From the NCBI GenBank assembly GCA_964546585.1, contig CAZJKE010000029.1, positions 1 through 23,354 on the forward strand: a stretch of DNA of 23,354 bases. Direction: 5' to 3'. The first letter of the stretch is position 1. The number at the start of each line of letters is the position of its first letter. This stretch comes from CAZJKE01 sp964546585. GTDB lineage: Bacteria; Planctomycetota; Phycisphaerae; Phycisphaerales; SM1A02. Both the position numbers and the translations under genes were made by a program. The notes beneath the pieces are model-generated. The model was given only the letters and a program-made list of their open reading frames with translations. It did no database searches and was not told the DNA's origin. Shown in pieces: positions 7,534 through 16,589 of the stretch.

Positions 7534-8319
7534 ATGCAGGTTGCTGTCATCATTCCAGCGGCCGGGGCGAGCAGCCGCTTCGGCGACCGCGACAAGTTGC
7601 AGGAGGACCTCGGCGGCAGGCCGCTCCTCATTCGAACAGTCGAATTCTTCACCAAGCGGGATGAGGTGTCTCAGATCATCGTGGCCGGTCCACCGGCATC
7701 CATGTCCGGTTTTCGCGAGCGATTCGGCGGGCAGTTGTCCTTCCATGGCGTGGAACTTGTCGAAGGCGGCGCGGACCACCGGTGGCAGAGCGTCAAGGCG
7801 GCACTCGAATCAGTCGATTCGACGGCGGACTGTGTTGCCGTACACGACGCGGCGAGGCCCGCGCTCAGCGGCGGCCTGTTCGATAGGCTTCTGCTGGCGG
7901 CATCTGCCTTACCGGCAGTCGTTCCCGCCATACCAATCAGTGGAACCATGAAGGTCGTCGGTGATGTGAGCATTGAAGTGTGTGATGAGGACGCCGTTGC
8001 AGATGCCATTCTGGGAGCGTCGAGCAGAAAGACAGTTGAGGCATTTCCAATTGAACGGACACTCGATCGCCATGGTCACTGGGAAGCCCAAACGCCGCAG
8101 GTGGTGGCAACGGAGTTACTGCGGCGTGCCTACGATCAGGCTGACCTGGAGGGAATCACCGACGATGCAATGGCGGTGGAGCGTCTCGGAGAGCCGGTAC
8201 ATGTCATTCGCGGCGAGCGGAGCAATATCAAGGTGACCCATCGTGAAGATGTAGACCTGATCCGGGCGATACTCGGTATCAAGAAGGAGCCGCCGCGTCC
8301 CGTGCACAAGCGGTTCTGA
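7534..8319 (+). CDS. ispD: 2-C-methyl-D-erythritol 4-phosphate cytidylyltransferase
   Basis: Joins CTP and MEP to give CDP-methylerythritol plus pyrophosphate, the third step of the MEP isoprenoid pathway, in the cytosol. At 261 residues it is longer than the usual 230 or so. The nucleotide-binding N-terminus PAAGASSR (8-15) with Lys21 fits the catalytic Arg/Lys pair. HDAARP is at 104-109, QTPQ at 186-189, TDDA at 209-212 and NIKVT at 231-235. The extra length comes mainly from about 20 residues between 143 and 180, in a part that is short in Escherichia coli IspD. The start is the only sensible ATG before PAAG; its ribosome site is weak. It is followed 20 bases later by the glycosyltransferase gene. 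No IspF domain is fused. Confidence 0.93.
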   Translation: MQVAVIIPAAGASSRFGDRDKLQEDLGGRPLLIRTVEFFTKRDEVSQIIVAGPPASMSGFRERFGGQLSFHGVELVEGGADHRWQSVKAALESVDSTADCVAVHDAARPALSGGLFDRLLLAASALPAVVPAIPISGTMKVVGDVSIEVCDEDAVADAILGASSRKTVEAFPIERTLDRHGHWEAQTPQVVATELLRRAYDQADLEGITDDAMAVERLGEPVHVIRGERSNIKVTHREDVDLIRAILGIKKEPPRPVHKRF

Positions 8320-8339
8320 ACCCTTCGAACATCATCCCC

Positions 8340-9428
8340 ATGACACACTCCTCGGTCTCCATCATTCTGCCGACCTTCGAGGAGGCAGAGAATCTTCCCG
8401 CAATGATCGATGCCATCGCAACTTTGCGATCGGGTGACCTCCCCGGTGCGGAACTGCTCATCGTTGATGACAACTCACAGGATGGCACGGAAGAACTGGT
8501 CGATGCATTGGACCTGTCCTGGGTTCGGCTGATTACGCGACGCGGCGAGCGAGGGCTCAGCAGCGCAGTCATCCGCGGGTTGGCGAAAGCAACGGGCGAC
8601 ATATTCGTGGTCATGGATGCAGACGGCTCTCATCCGGTTGATGCGATTCCGCGGATGGTCGCGGCATTGGTGGACGGCGGCGACTTTGCGGTCGGATCGA
8701 GATATGTCCCGGGCGGAACGACCGAAGACGGGTGGGGAGTGCTGCGGTGGATCAACTCCAAGATCGCGACGATCATGGCCCGCGTGTTTACTCGGGTGAA
8801 AGATCCGATGAGCGGCTTCCTTGCGATGAGGCGTGAGACATGGGAGCAGGCCGACACGCTCGACCCGATCGGCTACAAGATCGGCTTGGAACTCATTGTC
8901 AAGTGTGGATGCCGGAATGTCGTCGAGGTGCCCATTCACTTCCGAACTCGGCAGGAAGGGCAGAGCAAACTTACGCTTCGAGTGCAGTGGGAATATCTGG
9001 TGCACTGCATCCGCCTCTATCGCTACACCCATCCGAAGCATGTGAGTTTCCTGACCTTCGCCGCCGTGGGTGCCAGTGGCGTGATTGTCTATCTGGCCGC
9101 GTTGATGGTTACCAGCAGCGTCATCCCCACGCGATGGCTCGCGATCGGCATCGCCGTGCTGGTTGCGATGACCTGGAACTTCATCTTTGATCGGCTCTGG
9201 GCGTTCTGGTACGCCCGTCGCCGAAACATCGCTCTGGAATATTTTGGGTTTGTGGCTATCTGCACTGTCGGTGCGGGTGTCAACGGGGGCATGACGCTCT
9301 GGCTTTCGAGCACGATTTCCTTGCCGGTCGCCGGACTGATCGGCGCCGCGATTGGTTCCGCCGTCGGCCTGATCGTCAACTTCATCCTCAGCCGACTGCT
9401 GGTGTTTCGACGCCAAGGACCTCGCTGA
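8340..9428 (+). CDS. Polyprenyl-phosphate glycosyltransferase (DPM1-like GT2) fused to GtrA-like membrane domain
   Basis: 362 residues. Residues 5-230 are a family 2 glycosyltransferase of the dolichol-phosphate mannose synthase type: VDDNSQDGT (42-50), the metal-binding DAD at 93-95 followed by GSHP, and the acceptor-site QEGQSKL at 205-211. Residues 233-357 are a GtrA-like domain with four membrane helices (TFAAVGASGVIVYL; IAVLVAMTWNFIFDRLWAF; VAICTVGAGVNGGMTLW; IGSAVGLIVNFILSRLLVF). It probably transfers a sugar, perhaps mannose, from a nucleotide sugar to polyprenyl phosphate, and the membrane domain may anchor or flip the product. It follows ispD, so both steps concern isoprenoids. Its last 41 bases overlap the convergent uvrA end. 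The donor sugar is not fixed by the sequence. Confidence 0.9.
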   Translation: MTHSSVSIILPTFEEAENLPAMIDAIATLRSGDLPGAELLIVDDNSQDGTEELVDALDLSWVRLITRRGERGLSSAVIRGLAKATGDIFVVMDADGSHPVDAIPRMVAALVDGGDFAVGSRYVPGGTTEDGWGVLRWINSKIATIMARVFTRVKDPMSGFLAMRRETWEQADTLDPIGYKIGLELIVKCGCRNVVEVPIHFRTRQEGQSKLTLRVQWEYLVHCIRLYRYTHPKHVSFLTFAAVGASGVIVYLAALMVTSSVIPTRWLAIGIAVLVAMTWNFIFDRLWAFWYARRRNIALEYFGFVAICTVGAGVNGGMTLWLSSTISLPVAGLIGAAIGSAVGLIVNFILSRLLVFRRQGPR

Positions 9429-12267
9429 TCACTGAGCCGGTATGACTGGCGGCAATTTCAGCGATTGCTTCCGGCGTTCCTTCGGCGACGATGTCTCCGC
9501 CAGCGTCTCCACCATCGGGTCCGAGATCGATGACCCAGTCGGCTGACTTGATCACATCCAGATTGTGTTCGATGACCACGATGGTGTTGCCGGCATCGAC
9601 GAGACGCTGCACAACACCCAGCAGCCGCTCGACATCGGCAAAGTGGAGGCCGGTCGTTGGTTCATCGAGTACATACAAGGTGTGGTTGTCGGTCCTAGTC
9701 CCCAACTCGCTTGCCAGTTTGACCCGCTGCGCCTCGCCGCCGGAGAGTGTTGTTGATGGCTGCCCCAAGGTGAGATACCCCAGCCCTACCTCCTGCAGGC
9801 ACTGCAGCATTCGTGAGATGCGACCATGCGCCTCGAAAATCTCGCATGCATCGGAGATGGTCGTGTTGAGCACATCCGCAATTGACATGTCTCGCCAACG
9901 GATTTCAAGTGTTTCCGGGTTGTAGCGGCGGCCGTGGCAAGCCTCGCAAGTCACAAATGTATCGGGGAGGAAGTGCATCTCGATTCGCTTGACGCCCTGG
10001 CCCTGGCATTCCTCGCAGCGGCCACCCTTGACATTGAAACTGAATCGCCCGGGTTTGTACCCACGAATGCGTGCTTCGCGTGTGTCGGCGAATCTGGCGC
10101 GGATGCCATCCAGAATTCCTGTGTAGGTTGCGGGGTTTGAGCGAGGTGTGCGACCGATCGGGGATTGGTCCACCTGAATAACCCGATCGATATTCCCAAG
10201 CCCATTGATCCGAGTACACAGGGATCGATCTGTCGGTTGGTCCGCGAGCGCCGATCGAACGCCCGCAAGCAGGACATCGTTGACGAGCGATGACTTCCCG
10301 GAACCGGAGACGCCGGTGACGCAGGTAAAGAGCCCGATGGGAAAACGGACATCCAGGTTCCGGAGGTTGTTGCGACGAGCGCCTCGAACTGTGATCGCCC
10401 GCCTGGGCGAAAAGACCCGTCGCTCCAACGGGATGGAGATCGTCCGTCTTCCTGATAGGAAAGCGCCGGTGAGACTCGCATCACTGGCCTCAATCTCGGC
10501 GGCGTTGCCCTGCGCTATGACCCGGCCGCCATGTCGCCCGGCTCCGGGGCCGATGTCGATGATGTCATCTGCGGCGCGGATCATTGACTCATCGTGCTCG
10601 ACGATCAACACGGTGTTGCCGATGTCGGAGAGATGCCGAAGCGTGCGGATGAGTCTGGCGTTGTCGCGTGCATGCAAGCCGATGGTCGGCTCGTCCAGCA
10701 CATAGCAGACACCAACAAGCCCGCTGCCGACCTGCGTTGCGAGTCGGATCCGCTGCGCTTCGCCGCCAGACAGCGTTCCGCTGGATCGATCGAGCGAGAG
10801 ATATTGCAGCCCGACCGAGGCGAGGAATCGGAGCCGGCTTGCGATCTCCCGTTGGATAGGATCAGCGACGGTCTGCCGCTCTGCATCCAATTCAAGTTGA
10901 TCGAACACCTCGATTGCCCGGCCGATTGTCAGGTGTGTCAGGTCGCAGATCCGGAAGTCCTCGCCGCCGCTTCGCACTGTGACCGACAGCGCAGATTGCC
11001 GCAGACGATTACCTTCGCAGGTCGGACATGTGCCGCGTTTCATGTACTCCAGCAGGCGATTTCGCACATGGTCCGACTCAGTCTGCCGCAACCGTTTCTT
11101 GAGGTCTGGAATGACCCCCCTGAACCGCGGCGAACCTGTTCCACCATGCATCAGGGTTTGTTTCTGTTGTTTGGTCAGGGACGAGAACGGCGTATCGCCG
11201 TCGATTCCTTCCTTATCGCAGAATCGCCGCAGGAGGCGTGCGTACCTCCGATTCATCTGCGGTCCACTGCGCCGCCACGGAACAACCGCGCCGCGCGTCA
11301 CGCCCAGGGATGGGTCCGGGATGACCAATTCACTGTCGAACTCGTGCACCAATCCCATGCCGTCGCAAGTCTGGCACGCTCCATACGGCGAGTTGAATGA
11401 AAAGAGCCGCGGTTCAAGTTCGCTGAGACTGCACCTCGGGTGACTTGGACAGGCGAAGTGTTCACTGTACCTGTGTTCTTCCCACTCGCCATCTTTCTCC
11501 ACAAGCAGCATCAATGACCCGCTGCCGACTTTCAGGGCGATCTCGACTGAGTCGGCCATGCGATCTCGATCGCCTTCGCAGACGGTCAACCTGTCGACCA
11601 CCGCTTCAATGTCGTGTTGCTCGTACCGGCCGAGGCCGAGCGGATTGTCGCTGTCTTCGGACAGGGCCTCCCGAATGTCGATGATGCTGCCATCGACCCG
11701 GGCGCGGACAAAGCCGCGGGATCGCAGGTCGTCCAGAACCTCGCGGTGAAAGCCCTTGCGGCCGGAGATGACCGGGCCACAGAGCATGACGCGGGTGCCG
11801 CTCTGACGGTCCATGATGGCATCGATGATGCTGGTAGCGCTTGTCGGTGAGATGGGCTGGCCGCAGACGCGTCCAGACTTGTCGCGGTGCCAACAGCGCG
11901 GCGTTCCGCAGCGAGCCATGAGCAAGCGTAGAAAGTCATAGATCTCGGTTGTGGTGGCGACAGTGGAACGAGGGTTGTGGCCGCCACTCCGCTGCGCGAT
12001 GGCAATGGTGGGCGGCAACCCTTCGATGGATTCAACATCAGGCTTCGCGACGCGTTGCAGAAATTGCCTGGCATAGGCGCTCAGCGACTCCATGTACTTT
12101 CGCTGTCCTTCTGCGAACACGGTGTCGAAGGCCAGCGAACTCTTGCCTGATCCCGAAACACCGGTGACCACGACGAGGCGATCGCGTGGAATCTCGACAT
12201 CGATATCGCAAAGATTGTGCTGGGATGCGCCGCGGATACGGATCGACTTCTCGGCCCCGGCCGTCAT
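9388..12267 (-). CDS. uvrA: Excinuclease ABC subunit A
   Basis: 959 residues, near the family's usual 940. It is the damage-recognising ATPase of nucleotide excision repair, acting as a dimer that loads UvrB. The first nucleotide-binding domain has Walker A GVSGSGKSS (36-44), the second GVSGSGKSS before LVNDVLLAGV. Each half has LSGGEAQR and LDEPT.GLH. The UvrB-contact region contains GTPRCWHRDKSGRVCGQPIS. The first zinc site reads CPSHPRC...CQTC, with three extra residues between the first two cysteines compared with the usual C-x2-C. The C-terminal zinc finger CEEC...CEAC is standard. The start ATG at 12267 overlaps the stop of the ABC permease gene (ATGA), so translation is probably coupled. 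The 3' end overlaps the convergent glycosyltransferase gene by 41 bases. Confidence 0.96.
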   Translation of the reverse strand: MTAGAEKSIRIRGASQHNLCDIDVEIPRDRLVVVTGVSGSGKSSLAFDTVFAEGQRKYMESLSAYARQFLQRVAKPDVESIEGLPPTIAIAQRSGGHNPRSTVATTTEIYDFLRLLMARCGTPRCWHRDKSGRVCGQPISPTSATSIIDAIMDRQSGTRVMLCGPVISGRKGFHREVLDDLRSRGFVRARVDGSIIDIREALSEDSDNPLGLGRYEQHDIEAVVDRLTVCEGDRDRMADSVEIALKVGSGSLMLLVEKDGEWEEHRYSEHFACPSHPRCSLSELEPRLFSFNSPYGACQTCDGMGLVHEFDSELVIPDPSLGVTRGAVVPWRRSGPQMNRRYARLLRRFCDKEGIDGDTPFSSLTKQQKQTLMHGGTGSPRFRGVIPDLKKRLRQTESDHVRNRLLEYMKRGTCPTCEGNRLRQSALSVTVRSGGEDFRICDLTHLTIGRAIEVFDQLELDAERQTVADPIQREIASRLRFLASVGLQYLSLDRSSGTLSGGEAQRIRLATQVGSGLVGVCYVLDEPTIGLHARDNARLIRTLRHLSDIGNTVLIVEHDESMIRAADDIIDIGPGAGRHGGRVIAQGNAAEIEASDASLTGAFLSGRRTISIPLERRVFSPRRAITVRGARRNNLRNLDVRFPIGLFTCVTGVSGSGKSSLVNDVLLAGVRSALADQPTDRSLCTRINGLGNIDRVIQVDQSPIGRTPRSNPATYTGILDGIRARFADTREARIRGYKPGRFSFNVKGGRCEECQGQGVKRIEMHFLPDTFVTCEACHGRRYNPETLEIRWRDMSIADVLNTTISDACEIFEAHGRISRMLQCLQEVGLGYLTLGQPSTTLSGGEAQRVKLASELGTRTDNHTLYVLDEPTTGLHFADVERLLGVVQRLVDAGNTIVVIEHNLDVIKSADWVIDLGPDGGDAGGDIVAEGTPEAIAEIAASHTGSVISEVLGVETPAVG

Positions 12268-13403
12268 GTGACCTCGCGTCGTTGGAAGAGCAGAATGCCG
12301 ATCGAGAGCGACGCCACGATGTACAGCCCACCGTAGGTGACGGCGCGGGCGAGGTATTTTCCCGGCACGACATTCTTCTGGGTCAGCGCATCAGCCAACC
12401 AGAGCACTTGGAAGTCAGGAAGGATGGCCGAACCAATCCGGCACCCGGCCCAAGTCAGATATTCGCCGCCCTCCGCGTAGGAGGAGAGCGAAACGCCGGG
12501 GAGCGGCGAGACAGTTTCAGTCACCACCTCCTCCGTATCTCCGTTTGTCTTCTCCATGACGCGGAGACGTTCAATGATCTCTGTCTGTCCATCCAGTTCC
12601 GCCCGGTCGAGCCAGGTTGATTCGATTCGATGGACCGGTTGTCCGAACCAGGCATCAGACATCATGCCCCCGAAGAAGATGGCGAGTGTGACAACAAGTG
12701 TCGGAAGTTGTCCGAGCCGAGTGGATGCAGCAATGGCTATGCCTGCAAGAACCAGCACGGCGACCATGATCGCACCGAGCGCCTTCCAAAGGTCGATTCG
12801 GAATCCGATTGCCATCGCGTGTTGTCCGAAATCGGGGCCAAAGTTGAGTGAAAGCAGATAGGCGATGAACAAGAGCGGCGTCGTGACGCAGATCCACGAA
12901 CTTGAGAATACGAATCCGTAGAAATAGTTGCACCATGTGGCGGCCGCAGTGCCAATCAGAAATGCTGCTGTGCCAAAGACAATGACCGGGACATGTATCG
13001 GTGTTCGCACGGTTTCAAGAACCGCCTGTTGATCCACGAGCAGAAAAACCAGCCCCATGTTCGCGGTGCCGAGCACAATGGCCGCCGCAACGCCGATGAA
13101 CTTTCCCGTAACAAAGGCGGGGCGGGGAACCGGTTTGGAGACGACGGTCAGCGCCGTGCGATTGTGGATCTCCTGCCCGAGCACACTTGTGGCGATGAAT
13201 GCGGCGAGCAGCATGCCGGCCATGAAGACGGTTGCCAGCCCGATGTCCACGAGCATCCGATGGTCGTCGTCCATCGTGAACGCCGACAGCGGATTGGCCA
13301 ACAGGAGCAGCAGCGTGGTGACGAGCACCAAGATCAGCAGGACCGGCTGGCGGACGCTCTCGAAGAAGGCGTTTCGGGCTATGGCGAGAGTTTGGCGAAA
13401 CAT
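12264..13403 (-). CDS. ABC-2 type transporter permease
   Basis: 379 residues with about eight hydrophobic helices (near 20-39, 53-76, 100-122, 140-166, 170-189, 209-229, 236-253 and 350-373). A large soluble loop lies between the last two (about 254-349). After helix 2 it has NRTALTVVSKPVPR, then PAFVTGKFIG, the cytoplasmic loop typical of ABC-2 permeases. The permease at 19178-21235 has the equivalent QIWQVVSKPVGRFRYLLGKW. Start: AGGGGA lies 9 bases before ATG 13403. It carries no ATPase of its own; the likely partner is the ATPase at 17997-19181. It shares a transcript with uvrA and is divergent from the SPFH operon across 163 bases. The substrate is unknown. Confidence 0.85.
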   Translation of the reverse strand: MFRQTLAIARNAFFESVRQPVLLILVLVTTLLLLLANPLSAFTMDDDHRMLVDIGLATVFMAGMLLAAFIATSVLGQEIHNRTALTVVSKPVPRPAFVTGKFIGVAAAIVLGTANMGLVFLLVDQQAVLETVRTPIHVPVIVFGTAAFLIGTAAATWCNYFYGFVFSSSWICVTTPLLFIAYLLSLNFGPDFGQHAMAIGFRIDLWKALGAIMVAVLVLAGIAIAASTRLGQLPTLVVTLAIFFGGMMSDAWFGQPVHRIESTWLDRAELDGQTEIIERLRVMEKTNGDTEEVVTETVSPLPGVSLSSYAEGGEYLTWAGCRIGSAILPDFQVLWLADALTQKNVVPGKYLARAVTYGGLYIVASLSIGILLFQRREVT

Positions 13404-13566
13404 GGAAAGAGTCCCCTGTGGGCACGCAAAGCGGGTTCATGATAATCTGCCGCCCATCGGACGAACGGCACAAGGTGCGGGATCGTATCCGTTCCATCCA
13501 GTATTCCCCGTTTTTCCCTGAGATAGAGTTCTTGGATTCACGAGTGAGGAAGGCGACGCGGACGCC
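13404..13566. promoter_or_regulatory. Divergent intergenic region between permease/uvrA and SPFH operon
   Basis: 163 bases between opposite start codons must hold promoters for both directions. A plus-strand GATAAT at 13441-13446 could be a -10 for the operon, but no matching -35 was found. GAGGAAGG lies about 14 bases before ATG 13567. Confidence 0.4.
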
Positions 13567-15663
13567 ATGAGAGTCGATCATCACGCCTGTCAGCGTGCAA
13601 CAAACACCGCCATGACCGGGCTGTTGGTACAGGCCGGGATGGCGGCGACGTTGTTGATCTACGGACTTGTCGCTGGTGATACCCCGCTGGTGTTGGCGTC
13701 GCTCTATGTCTGGATCGGGCTTGGTGTTTGGATTGGGCTGATCATCCTCTTCTACCAGCACAAGCTGGAGAGATTGGAGGCTCTGGAAGACTCTGAACTG
13801 GCTGGCGGGGAAAGTGCCTCGGTATTTGAAGGCGCCACGGAGGAGACTCGTCCCGCGGCTCGCCGTCTACGCATGCTGCACCGATGGATGTTGCCGGCAA
13901 TCAGCCTCGTGCTGGCCGGGTTGCTCATTCTGGTCGGCCTGCTGATCCTTCGGTTCCTTCAACGGCTGGACTCTCCTGATGACCTGCTGCGTACCACGCT
14001 GCAGTTTTCATCGATGACCGGGTGGGCGATTGCGATCTCTCTGGGCTTTACGGTGACGGGGTTCATCTACTCTCGCTTTGTCGCCGGTATGGCGCAAGTT
14101 CCGGCATGGACGAACCTGCGCGGCGGCGCGAGTTGGATGGCGGGGAATGCGGTTGTGCTGTTGGGCGTTTCGATCGGGCTGGTTTTCCGGTTGTTTGACA
14201 ACGACGCGGTGCTCACGGCAGTGTGTTGGGCCATTCCGATCTTCATGCTCGCTGCCGCTGCGGAGATCATTCTCAACTTCATCATGAACCTCTATCGGCC
14301 GCGGATCATCGGGATGGACCCGCGGCCCGCCTTCGACTCCAAGGTACTCAGTTTGATTGCCGCGCCGGATTCGATCGTGCGATCGTTGAACGAGGCGATC
14401 AACTACCAGTTTGGCTTCGATATCTCCAGTTCGTGGGGGTACCAGTTGCTCCTTCGCTCATTCCTATGGCTCATTGCGCTGGGCATCGTCGTGCTTCTTG
14501 GCATCGACACCATGGTCATTGTTGAGCCGACGCAACAGGGTCTTCGCATGCGGCAGGGCGCCGTTGTCGGTGAAGTGCACGGTCCAGGCCTGATGTGGAA
14601 ACTCCCCTGGCCGTTTGAGTCGGCCCAGGTTGTCGATGTGTCTCGCACACGTGAACTTCCGCTGACATTTCAATGGAAGTCGCCGCGGGATGTCATCCTC
14701 TGGTCTGACGATCTGGACACCCAAGCCGTCGCGAAGCCAGAACCGTTCATCGTGAATGCGGGCAGTGGCGAGGAGAGCCCTCTGGCGCTCGTCGACATTC
14801 GGGCGGTCCTTCGCTACCGCATCGCGGAGGACGGCCTTCTTTCTTGGCTGAACTTCGTGCCCGGAACATACGATCGCCGCGCGAAGATGACTTCGCGTGA
14901 ACTCGCGCTCAAAGTTCTTGCCGAGGAGACGCTTACCGACCTTCTGCAGCGAGAGGCACTTGAGTCAGTGGTCAGCGGAGATCGTGGAAACCTCTCCGCT
15001 CAACTCCGAACGCTCGTGCAGGAGGAATTTGACGCGAGATCGGCTGGCGTGGAAGTGCTCGCCGTGTCTGTGCCTTTCCTTCGGCCTTCGGCCTCGGATA
15101 CTGCTTCGTTTGAGGAAGTGCCGGTTGCCCGCCAGGGCCGGGAGCGGTTGGTTGAGGCTGCACACGGTTGGCGGGAGAACATCCTGACTTATGAGGTAGG
15201 AGATTCGACGCTCATCGATTCCGTCGTGCTTGCCATTGCCGACCTTGATGAGGCCAGGCGGGCTTGGGAGGCGGTTCGTGGAACGGACGCCGACAAAGAG
15301 GCCGCCGCACGATCGGCAATGCTTCAGCGGCAGGCAGATGTCACGAGACTCCTCGGCGAAGGCCGCGGTGCTGCGTCATTGATTGTGACCGAGGCGAGGA
15401 CGAATCGATGGATCACGCTCATGGCGACAAAGGCTCGCGCGAGCCGCGTGCGAGGACAACAGACGGCATACGCGGCGGCTCCGGAACTCTACCGTCAGCG
15501 AGGTCTGATGGATGTCTTCATGCGGCAGTTGCCGAACATCAGGAAGTATGTAGTTGGGATCGATCCCAGCCGCTTCAACATGAACCTTGAACTGCGAAGC
15601 ATCAACCCGCTGCTCAACTTCAGCGAGTCGGTCATTGTTGATGAAGGAGATTCTGGGCAATGA
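13567..15663 (+). CDS. HflK-like SPFH protein with N-terminal multi-helix membrane domain
   Basis: 698 residues, far longer than ordinary HflK (about 400). Seven hydrophobic helices occur near 16-38, 42-64, 109-132, 146-170, 190-212, 217-245 and 297-322. The last stands where HflK has its single anchor and leads into the SPFH domain (from IVEPTQQGLRMRQGAVVGEVHGPGLMWKLPWPFE to about 560). A charged, probably coiled-coil, region follows, then an HflK-like end, APELYRQRGLMDVFMRQLPNIRKYVV. HflK proteins form large ring assemblies with HflC around the FtsH protease. No ftsH is present here, and the operon context suggests a different client. It is the first gene of the operon and overlaps the next by ATGA. 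The start at 13567 is not certain; ATG 13612 (MTGLLVQAG) would remove 15 residues ahead of helix 1. Confidence 0.85.
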   Translation: MRVDHHACQRATNTAMTGLLVQAGMAATLLIYGLVAGDTPLVLASLYVWIGLGVWIGLIILFYQHKLERLEALEDSELAGGESASVFEGATEETRPAARRLRMLHRWMLPAISLVLAGLLILVGLLILRFLQRLDSPDDLLRTTLQFSSMTGWAIAISLGFTVTGFIYSRFVAGMAQVPAWTNLRGGASWMAGNAVVLLGVSIGLVFRLFDNDAVLTAVCWAIPIFMLAAAAEIILNFIMNLYRPRIIGMDPRPAFDSKVLSLIAAPDSIVRSLNEAINYQFGFDISSSWGYQLLLRSFLWLIALGIVVLLGIDTMVIVEPTQQGLRMRQGAVVGEVHGPGLMWKLPWPFESAQVVDVSRTRELPLTFQWKSPRDVILWSDDLDTQAVAKPEPFIVNAGSGEESPLALVDIRAVLRYRIAEDGLLSWLNFVPGTYDRRAKMTSRELALKVLAEETLTDLLQREALESVVSGDRGNLSAQLRTLVQEEFDARSAGVEVLAVSVPFLRPSASDTASFEEVPVARQGRERLVEAAHGWRENILTYEVGDSTLIDSVVLAIADLDEARRAWEAVRGTDADKEAAARSAMLQRQADVTRLLGEGRGAASLIVTEARTNRWITLMATKARASRVRGQQTAYAAAPELYRQRGLMDVFMRQLPNIRKYVVGIDPSRFNMNLELRSINPLLNFSESVIVDEGDSGQ

Positions 15664-16589
15664 AAAGACCACTGACGATAGTCGTTGGCATCGTGCTGCT
15701 GGTTGTGTTGATTCTCTTCAGCATGACCTACACCGTGTCATTCCATGAAGTGGCCATTCGAAGCAGATTTGGCCAAACCGATGATGCGAGCATCGTGCGA
15801 GATCCGGGGCTCCACTTTCGGCTGCCGTTCTTTGCCGACGCGGTGACGCTCATTGATACCCGCATGCAGGTTCGTCAGTCCCCGCTGGTCATGTTGCAGA
15901 CCGCCGATGGCCAGCAGGTGGTCGTTCGAACATATGTCCTGTGGAATGTCCGCACGGAGGGTTCGGGCCCGTTGGATTTCTTCCGTAGTTACGGTTCGAT
16001 GGATGCAGCGCAAACGGCTATTGACGGGCAGTTCCGCGATGCTCTGTCAGCGCTGAGCGCGTATGAGTTTGACCAGTTGACCGGCGAGGACAATGTTCTT
16101 GATGAGGCAGAAGAGGCTGTGCTCAAGAGGATGGCGAGCCTGCAACAGAGCGGCATCGATCCCCAGACGGTTGGGATCAGCCGCTTGCTCCTCCCGCCGA
16201 AGACGACAACGGCCGTTCTGGAGCGGATGCAGGCGCGGCGGGACACACTGGCCGAGAACGAGCGTGCTCAAGGCCTCGCCGATGCCGAGGCAATCCGCGC
16301 CGATGCAAGGGCCAAACGCGACAAGATTACGGCGTTTGCCACGCAACGAGCCGAGGAAATACGCGCGGAGGGCGAGGCACAGGCTGCCGAGTATCTGCGG
16401 CAGATGGGGCAGGATGAGGAACTGGCCGTCTTCCTGACATGGCTGGATGCGATCGAAAGGGCTCTGGCCGACAACACAACGGTCATCCTCGAGACGAACA
16501 CTGCACCTTGGCATCTGCTTGATCTGCACACACCTCTGGATGCCGGTGGAATTCCCCAACCCTCATCGAGTTCGGAGACTTCTCGTTGA
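15660..16589 (+). CDS. hflC: HflC-like SPFH domain protein
   Basis: 309 residues, close to the usual HflC size. One N-terminal membrane helix (about 5-25, TIVVGIVLLVVLILFSMTYTV) is followed by an SPFH domain (VSFHEVAIRSRFGQ...PGLHFRLPFFADAVTLIDTR) to about 200. An Ala/Glu/Arg-rich coiled coil spans 205-265 (RAQGLADAEAIRADARAKRD). The C-terminal segment ELAVFLTWLDAIERAL...TVILETNTAPWHLL is the HflC-type tail. It is probably the alternating partner of one or both HflK-like neighbours in a membrane ring. Its ATG overlaps the stop of the preceding gene (ATGA, 15660-15663), and its own stop overlaps the next start, so the three are likely made in fixed ratio. Confidence 0.9.
   Translation: MKRPLTIVVGIVLLVVLILFSMTYTVSFHEVAIRSRFGQTDDASIVRDPGLHFRLPFFADAVTLIDTRMQVRQSPLVMLQTADGQQVVVRTYVLWNVRTEGSGPLDFFRSYGSMDAAQTAIDGQFRDALSALSAYEFDQLTGEDNVLDEAEEAVLKRMASLQQSGIDPQTVGISRLLLPPKTTTAVLERMQARRDTLAENERAQGLADAEAIRADARAKRDKITAFATQRAEEIRAEGEAQAAEYLRQMGQDEELAVFLTWLDAIERALADNTTVILETNTAPWHLLDLHTPLDAGGIPQPSSSSETSR

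Noticed and set aside
8475..9416. 313-residue minus-strand frame
   Set aside because: It is antisense to the glycosyltransferase/GtrA gene, whose motifs are unambiguous.
10594..11400. 268-residue plus-strand frame
   Set aside because: It is antisense to uvrA and has no recognisable protein features.
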